Assembly (NCBI GenBank): GCA_020249825.1
Contig: JADCEX010000188.1
Location: forward strand, 1-34,397
Direction of reading: 5' to 3'
Length of the DNA: 34,397 nucleotides
DNA from: Roseomonas sp.
GTDB taxonomy: Bacteria; Pseudomonadota; Alphaproteobacteria; Acetobacterales; Acetobacteraceae
Below, one piece after another: positions 13,932 to 22,903 of this stretch. The position numbers and the translations under genes are program-made. Every line of letters starts with the position of its first letter. The stretch's first letter is position 1. The notes beneath the pieces were generated by a model, which saw only the letters and a program-made list of their open reading frames with translations, was not told the origin of the DNA and searched no databases.

Positions 13932-14434
13932 CACGCATCGCCAAATCCAAATCCGGCGGCACGCCGACGCCGAGCATCACCGCCATTCCGCAAGCCGATG
14001 TGCTCGGTCGGCTGGCGGCGCTCAAAACCACCGCGACGCCCGATTTGAAGCAGCAATGGCGTGATCTCTTTGGCAAGGAGCCACCGCCCTATAATCGGCG
14101 CTTCCTGGAAAGCAGGCTTGGGTATCGCATTCAGGAACTGGCCTATGGCGGTCTGAAGCCTGAAACCCTGGCACGGCTTGAGAAGCTGGGCGAGCAATTC
14201 GACGGCGGCAAAGTGGCAGTACGCCGCATCCGTGGCGACGACAGGCCACCCGTCGGCACGCGGTTGATCCGCGAATATCAGGGCGTCGAACATGTCGTTA
14301 CCGTCATGCGCGATGGTTACGAATATCAGGGGCGCCCATACCAAACGCTCTCCACCATCGCGCGCGCCATCACTGGCACACGCTGGAACGGCTGGGTGTT
14401 CTTTGGCTTGAAAAACAAGAGGGGTTCGGCATGA
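13928..14434 (+). CDS. DUF2924 protein
   Basis: The 168-residue protein matches DUF2924 by its signature PPPYNRRFLESRLGYRIQEL, followed by GTRLIREYQGVEHVVTVMRD and GRPYQTLSTIARAITGTRWN. The C-terminal half resembles the small motif of proteins with YQG-LS-AA-x-x-G-x-R-N-G-P (RAMA-like), thought to bind DNA or chromatin. The family nearly always sits before a large serine recombinase, as here (4-base overlap), so it may be a recombination accessory factor; that function is inferred from co-occurrence. Confidence 0.85.
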   Translation: MTRIAKSKSGGTPTPSITAIPQADVLGRLAALKTTATPDLKQQWRDLFGKEPPPYNRRFLESRLGYRIQELAYGGLKPETLARLEKLGEQFDGGKVAVRRIRGDDRPPVGTRLIREYQGVEHVVTVMRDGYEYQGRPYQTLSTIARAITGTRWNGWVFFGLKNKRGSA

Positions 14435-15783
14435 AGCGCAAACCCAACCCAGACGCCACCATGCCGGCCACAGTCAAGAAAATCCGCGCCGCCGTCTATA
14501 CGCGCAAGTCGAGCGAAGAAGGGCTCGACATGGAATTCAACTCCCTAGATGCACAGCGCGAGGCATGTGAGGCCTATATTGCCAGCCAGCGTTCCGAGGG
14601 CTGGGTATTGGTGGCCGACCGCTACGATGATGGCGGTGTTTCCGGCGGCACACTGGAACGGCCAGCGCTGAAACGACTGCTGGCCGATATCGAGCGCGGC
14701 CTGATTGATGTCGTGGTAGTCTATAAGATCGACCGCCTGTCGCGCGCGCTGATGGATTTCGCCAAGCTAGTGGAGGTGTTCGACGCGAATAACGTGACGT
14801 TTGTTTCCGTCACGCAGTCCTTCAATACCACCACCAGCATGGGGCGCCTCACGCTGAACATCCTGCTTTCCTTTGCGCAGTTCGAAAGGGAAGTGATCGG
14901 GGAGCGGATTCGCGACAAGGTGGCGGCATCCCGCGCGCGTGGCATCTGGATGGGTGGCTTTGTGCCGCTTGGTTATGACGCGCGAGACCGCAGGCTGATC
15001 GTGAACGAAACTGAAGCCGCGCTGGTGCGGCGCATCTTTGAGGAGTTTGTGAAAACAGAATCCGGCACCAAGCTGGTCGCGATGCTGCGCGCCGAGGGCG
15101 CCACCACGAAACGCGGCCGCCCCTTCACGAAAAGCGATATCCACCGCCTGCTGAAAAATCGCACCTATATTGGCGAGGCGACGCATAAAGGAAAATCCCA
15201 CCCCGGCGAGCATGCCGCCATTGTGCCGAGGTCGCTCTGGGACGAGGTGCATGCCTTGCTGAGCATCAACCCGCATACGCGGGCGAGGCGCACACTCTGC
15301 CAGACGCCCGCTTTGCTGCGCGGGTTGATTTTTGACAGCGACGGGCGGGTCATGTCGCCCACGCATACGCGGGGACGCCGAGGCCAGCGATACCGCTATT
15401 ATGTCAGCCAAGCCGTGCTGCAGGGCGGCGCCGCCGAAAGGCCGGCCATTGCGCGTATTTCCGCGGGCGAGATCGAGGGCATCGTGATCGCGCAGCTGCG
15501 CGGCCTGCTGCGCCAGCCAGAGATAGTTCTGGGCGCCTGGCGCGCGGCACGGCTGGCGGCGCCGGGCCTGACAGAGGACGAGGCGCGTCTGGCGCTGGAG
15601 CGGCTCGACCCACTTTGGGAGGAGCTCTTCCCCGCCGAGCAGACGCGGATCCTCCGGCTTTTGGTGGATAGGGTGGACCTTGGGCCTGATGGCGCGGATG
15701 TGCGGATGAAGCTGCACGGGCTGGCCAGCCTGGCAAGGGAATTGGCCGCCCCGGGCGCAAACTGGTCGAGGGTCGCCGCATGA
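14431..15783 (+). CDS. Large serine recombinase (integrase)
   Basis: The 450-residue protein has an N-terminal resolvase domain with YTRKSSEEG (Ser27 the expected nucleophile), DDGGVSGGTLERP, IDRLSRALMDF and the QFEREVIGERIRDK helix. A recombinase domain (about 190-290) and a zinc-ribbon-like region follow. In the latter, the usual CxxC is replaced (LLRGLIFDSDGRVMSPTHT), which I recall as normal for DUF2924-linked members. It would insert or excise the element by a double-strand, phosphoserine mechanism. There is no tyrosine integrase in the window, so this is the best candidate for element mobility. Confidence 0.9.
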   Translation: MKRKPNPDATMPATVKKIRAAVYTRKSSEEGLDMEFNSLDAQREACEAYIASQRSEGWVLVADRYDDGGVSGGTLERPALKRLLADIERGLIDVVVVYKIDRLSRALMDFAKLVEVFDANNVTFVSVTQSFNTTTSMGRLTLNILLSFAQFEREVIGERIRDKVAASRARGIWMGGFVPLGYDARDRRLIVNETEAALVRRIFEEFVKTESGTKLVAMLRAEGATTKRGRPFTKSDIHRLLKNRTYIGEATHKGKSHPGEHAAIVPRSLWDEVHALLSINPHTRARRTLCQTPALLRGLIFDSDGRVMSPTHTRGRRGQRYRYYVSQAVLQGGAAERPAIARISAGEIEGIVIAQLRGLLRQPEIVLGAWRAARLAAPGLTEDEARLALERLDPLWEELFPAEQTRILRLLVDRVDLGPDGADVRMKLHGLASLARELAAPGANWSRVAA

Positions 15784-16175
15784 CCGCCGAGGCGCAAATG
15801 CTGACCATCCGCGTGCCGCTCGCACCCCGGAAGCTGCCCAGTGGACGGAAGCAGGTGCTGACGCCAGAGGGGAACGCGATTGAGGCGCCGGCAAATGTGG
15901 ATATCACGCTGGTCAAAGCCCTGGCGCGGGCCTTTCGCTGGCGCCGCATGATTGAAACAGGCCGGCACGCGACCGTCGCCGAGCTGGCGGCGGCGGAGAA
16001 AATCAATCCATCCTATGTCAGCCGGGTGCTGCGGCTGACACTGCTTTCGCCCACCATGGTCGAGGCGATACTGGCGGGGCGGCAGCCAGAGGGGGTGACG
16101 CTGCCGGCGCTTCTGGATGGAGTGCCGGTGGGGTGGGGGGAGCAGGAGGCGGCTAGCGCCAAGGCGCCGCAGTAG
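15780..16175 (+). CDS. Recombinase-associated HTH protein
   Basis: The 131-residue protein overlaps the recombinase stop by 4 bases. Its C-terminal half contains TVAELAAAEKINPSYVSRVL followed by LTLLSPTMVEAILAGRQP, an HTH resembling the KorB/ParB type. It ends in LPALLDGVPVGWGEQ. Proteins of this type follow large serine recombinases in alphaproteobacterial elements and may act as recombination directionality factors, but that is not established to my knowledge. Part of this gene is duplicated at 17798-17908. Confidence 0.78.
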   Translation: MTAEAQMLTIRVPLAPRKLPSGRKQVLTPEGNAIEAPANVDITLVKALARAFRWRRMIETGRHATVAELAAAEKINPSYVSRVLRLTLLSPTMVEAILAGRQPEGVTLPALLDGVPVGWGEQEAASAKAPQ

Positions 16176-16231
16176 CGCACTGGTGGCCAGGCGCCCCTCG
16201 AAACTCTGGGCAGGATGGCAATAGTCGCAGA

Positions 16232-16272
16232 CAATGCAATCGCATTGACATGACAAGGCGTTTGCATTACCA
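16232..16272 (+). promoter_or_regulatory. Putative promoter/operator of the PrlF-YhaV operon
   Basis: CAATGC (16232-16237) and GCATTG (16242-16247) form an inverted repeat. The second arm overlaps a consensus -35 TTGACA at 16245-16250. A weak -10 (TTACCA, 16267-16272) follows at 16 bases. An operator over the -35 box fits autorepression by the antitoxin complex. Confidence 0.45.
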
Positions 16273-16307
16273 CCGTAGCGCAGTCACCCTTCGTACCGGA
16301 GCGCGCC

Positions 16308-16637
16308 ATGCCTGCCACCCTCGACGCCGAATCCACGTTGACCGACCGCTACCAGACCACGGTGCCGGAAACCGTGCGTCGCGCCCTGCGGCTCGGCAAG
16401 CGAGACAAGATACACTACACTGTCCGCCCCAATGGCGAGGTGGTGCTGACCCGCGCCGAAGCCTCCGAAGGCGACGACCCGGTGCTTGGCCAGTTCCTGG
16501 GCTTTCTGGCGCGCGACATTGCCAGCCATCCCGAGCGCCTGCGGGCAGTGGATGCGGGCCTTGTTCAGCGCCTCCAGTCGCTGGTCGGTGGTATCGAGGT
16601 CGATCTTGATGCCGCCCTGTCGGCAGATGATGAATGA
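16308..16637 (+). CDS. prlF: PrlF-type antitoxin (AbrB fold)
   Basis: The 109-residue protein starts with an AbrB/SpoVT swapped-hairpin domain (STLTDRYQTTVPETVRRAL, then KIHYTVRPNGEVVLTRAE). A helical part follows (DPVLGQFLGFLARDIASHP, then LQSLVGGIEVDLDAAL) that matches PrlF/SohA antitoxins. It should bind and silence YhaV and repress its own promoter. The stop overlaps the YhaV start by 4 bases. Unlike the antitoxins at 1-6 kb, this one still has its toxin. Confidence 0.88.
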   Translation: MPATLDAESTLTDRYQTTVPETVRRALRLGKRDKIHYTVRPNGEVVLTRAEASEGDDPVLGQFLGFLARDIASHPERLRAVDAGLVQRLQSLVGGIEVDLDAALSADDE

Positions 16638-17173
16638 GCACAGGCAAAACTGCGTCCCTGGTGATTCACGGATGGACAGTCTTTGCCCACCCGTTGTTCC
16701 TCGCACAGATTGAAGCCTTGGCGCAGCAGGTCGAGGCGTTCAAGCAAAAGGATCCAGACGGGTACACAAAGAAGAACGCCAGCAAACGACTGGCGGCAAT
16801 CACCAAGTTGGCGTTCGACGTCATCCCGCAGGATCCAGCCCGTTCGGAATACCGGCAAGGCGGCACCTTGGGCAACGACCACAAGCATTGGTTTCGGGCG
16901 AAGTTCTTTCAACAATACCGCCTGTTCTTCCGCTACCACGCGCCCGGCAAAGTGATCGTGTTCGCGTGGGTCAACGATGACGACACCAAGCGCGCCTATG
17001 AGAGCAGCGACGATGCCTACCGGGTGTTCCGCAAGATGCTGGAAAGCGGCCATCCTCCCGACGACTGGAGCCAATTATTGGCCGAGGCGCGGGCCGAGGG
17101 GCAGCGTTTACAACACTTCGCCGCCAGTGTTGGCGCCGAAGCAAAGCTGACCCATGTGCCGTTTGAAAACTGA
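16634..17173 (+). CDS. yhaV: YhaV-type toxin ribonuclease
   Basis: The 179-residue protein matches YhaV: VIHGWTVFAHPLFLAQIEAL, KRLAAITKLAFDVIPQDP, then HWFRAKFFQQYRLFFRYH and VFAWVNDDDTKRAYES. This is a RelE-superfamily ribonuclease that cleaves mRNA. It is about 20 residues longer than I expect for the family. The extra tail (SVGAEAKLTHVPFEN) is encoded by sequence containing two CTGACCCA repeats that look like an insertion-sequence end, so the natural C-terminus may have been replaced. The catalytic core appears intact. Confidence 0.87.
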   Translation: MSTGKTASLVIHGWTVFAHPLFLAQIEALAQQVEAFKQKDPDGYTKKNASKRLAAITKLAFDVIPQDPARSEYRQGGTLGNDHKHWFRAKFFQQYRLFFRYHAPGKVIVFAWVNDDDTKRAYESSDDAYRVFRKMLESGHPPDDWSQLLAEARAEGQRLQHFAASVGAEAKLTHVPFEN

Positions 17174-17283
17174 CCCAGGCTTATGTTGCCCCTGTCATGC
17201 TTATGGGGGTCTTGATGCTTGTGGCAGAAGCAGTGGGCTTTCACTGGGGCGTCGCAGTAGCGGGCGTCGTGGCCCAGCACACC

Positions 17284-17667
17284 TCATCTCCGCGCCCCGC
17301 GCCGCTTTGAATACCCGTCAGCATTCATAGACCGCCCGACATTCTGGCCGCGCGCGTAAACATCGCCCACTACCCGTCCATGGCGGTCCCGATGATGAGG
17401 CACCACCGTCACCGTGCCGCCAGGGATCCGACGCCGTAGCTCCTGCTGTGCGGCGCGGTAACCGCTCTCGCCGCGCTCCGGCGTATCCACCCCGCGCAGC
17501 CGCACACGCCCCTGGCGGCAGGCCAGCGTGTCGCCATCCACGGCGCGGCAATCGGTGTAGCGCTGCGGTCCCGCCTGCATAGTGCGCGCCGGTTCGCGCC
17601 ACTGTGCATCAGAAGCGCTGGGCAGGAAGGCTATCAAGGCCAGGCCAAGAAGGAGCTTGCGGAACAT
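17284..17667 (-). CDS. Exported thermonuclease-like protein (staphylococcal nuclease fold)
   Basis: The 127-residue protein begins with a signal peptide (MFRKLLLGLALIAFLPSASDA) and then an SNase core: CRAVDGDTLACRQGRVRLRGVDTPERGE and RDRHGRVVGDVYARGQNVG. The metal-binding Asp, the catalytic Arg and Glu of RGVDTPE, and the later Arg of RHGR are all present. It would cut DNA or RNA in the periplasm or outside the cell. It ends GYSKRRGARR, a little shorter than typical. Standing alone between a toxin-antitoxin operon and the STAND gene, it may be cargo or a chromosomal relic. Confidence 0.83.
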   Translation of the reverse strand: MFRKLLLGLALIAFLPSASDAQWREPARTMQAGPQRYTDCRAVDGDTLACRQGRVRLRGVDTPERGESGYRAAQQELRRRIPGGTVTVVPHHRDRHGRVVGDVYARGQNVGRSMNADGYSKRRGARR

Positions 17668-17797
17668 GGTCGGCGCGGGGAATACCTTCTTTCAAATCAA
17701 TCAGTCCATGACAGCACATCACTCGGGACCTGGGCCATATTTATCTCGCGTGGGCATCAAGTCTAGCCATGTGACCGCCTTGCCACAACTGTGCGCG

Positions 17798-17908
17798 AAG
17801 CTGCTCCCCCCGGCCATGATTGAGGCAATCCTGGCGGGGCGGCAGCCGGCGGAGGCGACGCTGCCGGGGGTGCTGGAGGGGGTACCGGTGGGGTGGGGGG
17901 AGCAGTAG
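17798..17908 (+). pseudogene. Truncated copy of the recombinase-associated HTH gene
   Basis: The frame reads AMIEAILAGRQPAEATLPGV followed by LEGVPVGWGEQ and a stop. This repeats the C-terminus of the protein at 15780-16175 (MVEAILAGRQPEGVTLPALLDGVPVGWGEQ). DNA identity over 16059-16142 versus 17817-17900 is clearly high (long exact runs such as GGTGGGGTGGGGGGAGCAG), but about one base in five differs. So it is an older, related copy rather than a recent duplication. Nothing of the N-terminal half is left. Confidence 0.78.
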
Positions 17909-17987
17909 ACGTTCCATAGCGCCTAACCCGAGGGCGTCACCCGGCTCGATGACGACAAAAAATTCTTTAAGATCTCCATGGTGGCCC

Positions 17988-20900
17988 TCAACTTTGAGCG
18001 CGTTGCTGCCGAGAGCGCCGCCTCACGGGTCGCCGGGGCGCTTGCTTTGTAGTTCGACGATCGATTTCCAGCACGATTTCTGCGGCGGCAGAAACCTGCA
18101 AATCGAGTAGGGCTTCGAATAGGGCAAGGCCCTTCTCCCGAAAGCCGGGCATGCGGTGGAGCGTCACGGCGATCTCCGTCAACGCTGGCGCATCCGCTGC
18201 GCGCGCATTCCGGATGTCACCGAAATCGCGGCCGCATTGCGAGATAAGTACTTCGGCGACAGTACAAACTAGATCTGGTGTATACGGGAGGTGCTCGGCC
18301 AGCGCATCAACGAGCGGTCCGCTACGTGAGGTCGAAAGCGCCCTCGGATTTGCGATGATTGCCCTAAGAATCTCGCGCGTATAGTCGCTGCGAGGCAAAG
18401 GGTCAGCGCGCCAGAACACTTGCATGCCCGCCGACGTCACGATGTCGACGTTGCTGCGTAGCGCGGCGGTCACGTACCCGTTCGCGATCTCCTGCAAAGC
18501 TTCCGATTCTGCCCATGCAGTGCTAGCTACGTGAGCACAGCCCACCAAGGTATCTGGCGCTTTCCACCGTTCTCCACATTCGAAAATTTCGTCCACGAGA
18601 TGGCGAACTACCAAGTCGTCGGGGCGGCGAAGTCGCCGTAGCATAAGGAGCTCGCCGGCCGCCTGACGGAACCATCGGCTTTCATCTGTGCTGAGGCGAA
18701 GGGCCAGTTCGACGAAAGTTGAAGTATCAAGTCGATCGTCCAGCTTTCCAAGCAGGAATACCCCATCGCGGCTGCGTAGAACCCTTGGGTGATTCAGCAA
18801 GCGAACCGCCGTCTGCGCATCTTCCTGCGTCCCGCGAACAATCAGCGGCGGCATTAACCAAGTCAGGGCGCGCATTCCTCTAGGATCAGGACTCCGTGCG
18901 AGATAGCATTCTACGATCGAGCGAAAGCGCGCGACATCGGGTGGCGTTCGGCGGAGCAGCCCATCCTTCAGCGCGGTGAGCAGAAGCGCGTCCTCGCGCC
19001 CTACCACTGAGTAGCTGCCCATCCCAAACAATATACTTTGAGCACCGACCTCCTCATCGTCCTTGGGGCGCTTTGCCTCCTCCTCCTCACCGGTTGGGAA
19101 TTCGAAACCCTCCAGCCAGCGCACGAGGAGGACGCACAGAGCTTCCGGCAAGGCATCGCGCTTAGCGAGGCTCCCGGCCGCCGATGCGGCGTCGCTTCGG
19201 AATGAACTGCCTGTGAACCCGCGTGAAGCCGCATCGACAATCTGTGCGGCGACCAAAGCCGTGTTTACCTGGGTATTGCGCGCGAGTTCGCGGAGGCAGG
19301 CACCAACTGGATTCTCGTGTATGCTAGGCTTGAAGCGCGGCAGCAGCTTTAGGAGCCGCTCCGGCTCCGTCTTGGCGAGTTCGGCGAGTGCCTGCGCAGC
19401 CTGCTCGCTGCCGCCAAGAAGCCAGTCCCGTGGGTGGTGAGAGCCTGTTGAGTCCGGCAGGGCGTCGAACACGCCGATTATCTGATCATCACTTGCTTTC
19501 CCGAACTGCTCAGTCGTCACGGGTGAACCGATAAAGCCGCTCCGAATGGCGAAACGGTCCTCTCCAGCGTGAGGGAAGACGCGAGCTTCCTCCTGGATAA
19601 GGCGACGCGTGCTAGGCGAGAGCCGATCCTCAGGGAGAGCGAGCAGGAGTCGTAATCTCGCCTCACGGTTCCAAGCGAATAGCTTTCGCCGTAGTTGGAC
19701 ATCCTGCTCGGTAGTATCGTGTGGCGTCCATTGGAGGATCGCCTGCTCGAGCCGGCGTACGCCTTCGTCGTCAAGTGCGGGGCCGAGGCGCGCGAGCAAA
19801 TCGGGCGTGCTCAGTTTGCCGCGGTCTTGGTCAAGGATGGTAAAGCGGCGCGTATCGCCAAGCAGGTAATCGACGACCATGTCCGGATCGCTCTTGGCGG
19901 CGGCGAAACCGATGAGAACGAGACGATGAATCGCCTGAAGTTTACTTGCCAACCATGGGCCAAAGAAGGCTCGGAATCTCGCTGCATCAGTTGAAGCCGC
20001 CTCTTCCGCCGCGCGGTCAAAGGCGTGAAGAACAGGGTGTGTGGAGGCGTCGTTCTCGAGGCGATGGCCGTCAAGAGTGTAGCAATGCGATCGAGTGTAG
20101 ATGCTGCCGTTCGGAGGTGGCTCACTTCGAAGGCGCTCCGCTGCCTCCGCAAACAAGGGGAAGCAGGCATGGAGGAAGGCGAAGGGGTCGGCTTCCGCCA
20201 CTGCAGCGAGGTCGTACCAGTCGTGGCTCTCTAGAACCTCCTTCGTTTTCGCAAACCGTTTGAGGTCTCGCAGCATGTCCGCCGCCAACCCTTGCTCTGC
20301 TCCGGGTTCATCGTGCACCGCCTCGAGTGCGGACTGCGCTTTAGCGTCTTCCATCGCGGCAACGGCTAATTGCCGCTGGAGCGCGGCGGCTACGACGCGT
20401 GGGGCAAGGGCCGGCGCGGCCGCGGAGGCGGCCGCGGCAAGGTCCCGCACGATGCCGGAGTGCACGTCCGTTCGTTGGAGGAAGGTTTCGGCGAGGCGGA
20501 CCTCCCTCTCCGTCCAAGCCGGTACGTCCGCCAGAAGCCAGACCGCGCGCGCGTCGTTAGCGGGGTCGGGCAGCCAATGGGCTTCGAGCAGATCGAGCAC
20601 CGCCGGCTGGGCGAACGGGAGTGCCCCTTGGAGGAGCGCGTATGCATTGCCGCGGGCCTCTTTCGTGCCCGCCATGAGTTTGGGGAGGTGGTCCGGCCGC
20701 AGTGCCTCGAACCAGCCTGGGCTGCCACGGAGCGCGGCGCAGAGGCGGGCTTGCACGCCGTCGTCCGCGAACCAGGACAGCACGAGGCGCTGCTCCATCG
20801 TTGTCGGGTCGCGCTGCTGCCCGAGGAACTCCGTGATGAGGGCGCGCAGGTGCTTTGCCAGCGCGGGGTCTTCCCACAGCGCGGCCAACTCGCGGTCGTA

Positions 20901-22532
20901 GGCCGCGCTCTGCAAGCCGCGGAGGTAGGTTAGCGCGCTCCAGACCAGCGGTCGGACGAAGAGGCCATCCTGCCGCTGGCGCACATGCTGCGCGAGGCTG
21001 CCCGCGCGTCCAACGAATGCCCGCGCGCGGGCGAAGTCGAACATCGTCTGGTGAGCGAAGCCCACCTTCCGCCGAGCTTGGTCGAACCGCAGCACGCCGA
21101 GGGCGACGCTGCGCTCGAGATCCGACCAGGCATGGTCCCACCGCGCCACCGGCGACCATAGGTCCTCATCCTCCCCCAGTGCGAGCGCCAAGTCCTCGAG
21201 CAGCCGTCGGCGCGGCTCGGCACCCTCTCCGCGCAAGACCCGCGTTTGCCAGAGGTGCTCCAGCATCTGCTGGTAGGTCTCGAATGGGGGGAGTCCGCCA
21301 TCCGCCGCGAGTTCGAGGAAGATGGCGAGGTGCTGCGGAACGCGGAGCGACTCCTTGAACTCCGACGACCAACCCGTCGTAAGGATGTTGTGCTCTGCTA
21401 GCTTTGCCTCGACATCGGCGAGCGGCGGCAGCTGGAGTTGCAGTTCTTCGGGCTGCGGGCGGAGCCGAGCCAGTCGAGAGTCGTTCGCGTATTCAAAGGC
21501 GCGACACGACAGCACGACATGAACGTTGGGGTGTTCAAGGCTACGGCGCACAATTCGAAATACCGCCTCAAGCCGCGCCGTCTTCAGGTCGACCACGCTC
21601 GAAAGCGCGTCTAGCTGATCGACCACAAGGATGCACCGTCCTGCGGCAGCCACAGCGCGCACGCAATCTTCCACAGGTGCCGGCAAATCAAGATCGAGGT
21701 GGATCCCTTCCACCTCGCTCCCGCGCTCCGCAAGCATGTCGGCCTTGATCGCGAGGAACGGTACATCTTGCCTGGCAAGGGCGTCGCAAAGCGACGACAG
21801 CAAGGCAGTCTTCCCGCTGCCTGGCTCGCCAAGCAGCACAAGGCAGCGGATATCCTGTTCAGTGCGACCGATGAACTCGAGCATCTGAGCGAGCTCTGGG
21901 CGCACGAACTCGCCGCCTCCTGGCAGAGTTCGCGGCGCACCGACCACGTCCGCGGAAGGCATTGCGAACAGGGCCCGGAGCCCTTCCGGCCCAGGAAGCG
22001 ACACCTCTGGGGGTGGAGACGAGATCCTGCCCAGCAGGTCGGCGGTTCTCGCCGTGCTAATGGCGATCGCGGTGGCACTTGCGGCGGTGCTGAGGATAGC
22101 CCGGCCGCGCATGATCTCTTGTAGGGCCTCCTCAGCTTCCAACTCTTCATCAAGCACGCGGAGGAAGTCAGTACAGGCCTGCTCCAAATGGGGCGGCAGC
22201 GAAACACTGAAGTAGCCGCGGAACGCGTCGGCCATGGCTGCCGGGTCGGGAGCGCTCCGCGACTGTCGGAGCAGCTTTTCGACCTCTGGGCCGACCCGAT
22301 GGAGAACGAAGTGTTCGTCGAAGAAGGCGTTTGCTAGTTCGGGGTATCGCTTACGAAATATCGTAATGGTCCGGTTAACTGCCGCGACAAGTGCCTTCAT
22401 TTGCTTGCGCTTCGTGATGCGCAGCACCAAAGGCTGTGACAGCAATTTCCACCCGCCGCCTGCGGCTTTGGACAGGGCTGCGCCAGCCAGCTTCCACACT
22501 ACCGAGCTCGCGGTGAATGCCGCCTCTGCCAC
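17988..22532 (-). CDS. Large STAND-type NTPase, probable antiphage protein
   Basis: The 1514-residue protein starts at a GTG (22530-22532) with GGGG just upstream; no ATG is in frame. Residues 1-170 form a helical N-terminal region with a hydrophobic start, of no family I can name. Residues 205-480 form a STAND/NACHT-like P-loop module: Walker A GEPGSGKT at 235-242, Walker B ILVVDQLDAL at 301-310, sensor-like SCRAFEY at 342-348 and a following winged-helix region (FAHQTMFDFARARAF). Residues 560-1490 are helical repeats of HEAT/ARM style, the usual ligand-sensing end. STAND proteins of this size, such as Avs, sense phage products and trigger cell death. The effector here would have to be the N-terminal region. 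It stands alone, opposite the left-hand genes. Confidence 0.82.
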   Translation of the reverse strand: MAEAAFTASSVVWKLAGAALSKAAGGGWKLLSQPLVLRITKRKQMKALVAAVNRTITIFRKRYPELANAFFDEHFVLHRVGPEVEKLLRQSRSAPDPAAMADAFRGYFSVSLPPHLEQACTDFLRVLDEELEAEEALQEIMRGRAILSTAASATAIAISTARTADLLGRISSPPPEVSLPGPEGLRALFAMPSADVVGAPRTLPGGGEFVRPELAQMLEFIGRTEQDIRCLVLLGEPGSGKTALLSSLCDALARQDVPFLAIKADMLAERGSEVEGIHLDLDLPAPVEDCVRAVAAAGRCILVVDQLDALSSVVDLKTARLEAVFRIVRRSLEHPNVHVVLSCRAFEYANDSRLARLRPQPEELQLQLPPLADVEAKLAEHNILTTGWSSEFKESLRVPQHLAIFLELAADGGLPPFETYQQMLEHLWQTRVLRGEGAEPRRRLLEDLALALGEDEDLWSPVARWDHAWSDLERSVALGVLRFDQARRKVGFAHQTMFDFARARAFVGRAGSLAQHVRQRQDGLFVRPLVWSALTYLRGLQSAAYDRELAALWEDPALAKHLRALITEFLGQQRDPTTMEQRLVLSWFADDGVQARLCAALRGSPGWFEALRPDHLPKLMAGTKEARGNAYALLQGALPFAQPAVLDLLEAHWLPDPANDARAVWLLADVPAWTEREVRLAETFLQRTDVHSGIVRDLAAAASAAAPALAPRVVAAALQRQLAVAAMEDAKAQSALEAVHDEPGAEQGLAADMLRDLKRFAKTKEVLESHDWYDLAAVAEADPFAFLHACFPLFAEAAERLRSEPPPNGSIYTRSHCYTLDGHRLENDASTHPVLHAFDRAAEEAASTDAARFRAFFGPWLASKLQAIHRLVLIGFAAAKSDPDMVVDYLLGDTRRFTILDQDRGKLSTPDLLARLGPALDDEGVRRLEQAILQWTPHDTTEQDVQLRRKLFAWNREARLRLLLALPEDRLSPSTRRLIQEEARVFPHAGEDRFAIRSGFIGSPVTTEQFGKASDDQIIGVFDALPDSTGSHHPRDWLLGGSEQAAQALAELAKTEPERLLKLLPRFKPSIHENPVGACLRELARNTQVNTALVAAQIVDAASRGFTGSSFRSDAASAAGSLAKRDALPEALCVLLVRWLEGFEFPTGEEEEAKRPKDDEEVGAQSILFGMGSYSVVGREDALLLTALKDGLLRRTPPDVARFRSIVECYLARSPDPRGMRALTWLMPPLIVRGTQEDAQTAVRLLNHPRVLRSRDGVFLLGKLDDRLDTSTFVELALRLSTDESRWFRQAAGELLMLRRLRRPDDLVVRHLVDEIFECGERWKAPDTLVGCAHVASTAWAESEALQEIANGYVTAALRSNVDIVTSAGMQVFWRADPLPRSDYTREILRAIIANPRALSTSRSGPLVDALAEHLPYTPDLVCTVAEVLISQCGRDFGDIRNARAADAPALTEIAVTLHRMPGFREKGLALFEALLDLQVSAAAEIVLEIDRRTTKQAPRRPVRRRSRQQRAQS

Positions 22533-22903
22533 ATCTACCCCGCATTTTTTTACAATATCTGAGACTGCAGACCATCTGCGCCTCTACGAATCCAAAACTA
22601 AACTGTAGAACCAAACTAATTCGACGCCCATCGGTTACGCCAATCTGCCCAACGTGCCCAATCCGGTTGATGCGCTCTCGGCCAGCCAGAGCGCATCATC
22701 AGCCGGCGCCTTGCCTGAACCATCTCGATCGCGTAGCCGCACGGTAGCTTCACGCGGCTTGGCGTTTTAGAAAGCCCTTTATCGGCCACCGATCTGGCTA
22801 CTTGGAGATTCTCCAATGAGTCCTTCTCATCCTGATTGACGATGCACGCTCACCTTGATTGCCGACGCTTAAGTACCCTCGGCATAAGGCACAGGAGGCA
22901 GCT
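22533..22903. other. Intergenic stretch without a supported gene
   Basis: About 370 bases separate the STAND gene from the next small gene. Short open frames exist on both strands at 22616-22816, but none has a ribosome-binding site or a recognisable product. The region upstream of the GTG at 22532 has an A7 run and is the likely promoter area of the STAND gene. Confidence 0.4.

Noticed and set aside
14431-15783. Loss of the zinc-ribbon cysteines as a sign of a dead recombinase
   Set aside because: I recall DUF2924-linked recombinases commonly lacking these cysteines; the resolvase catalytic residues are intact.
17017-17280. Minus-strand open frame across the YhaV end, considered as transposase
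   Set aside because: It reads antisense to YhaV and has no transposase catalytic motif; only the CTGACCCA repeats suggest an IS end.
22616-22816. Possible 66-residue minus-strand protein
   Set aside because: Overlapping frames on both strands are equally open, and no start signal or family pattern separates them from chance.
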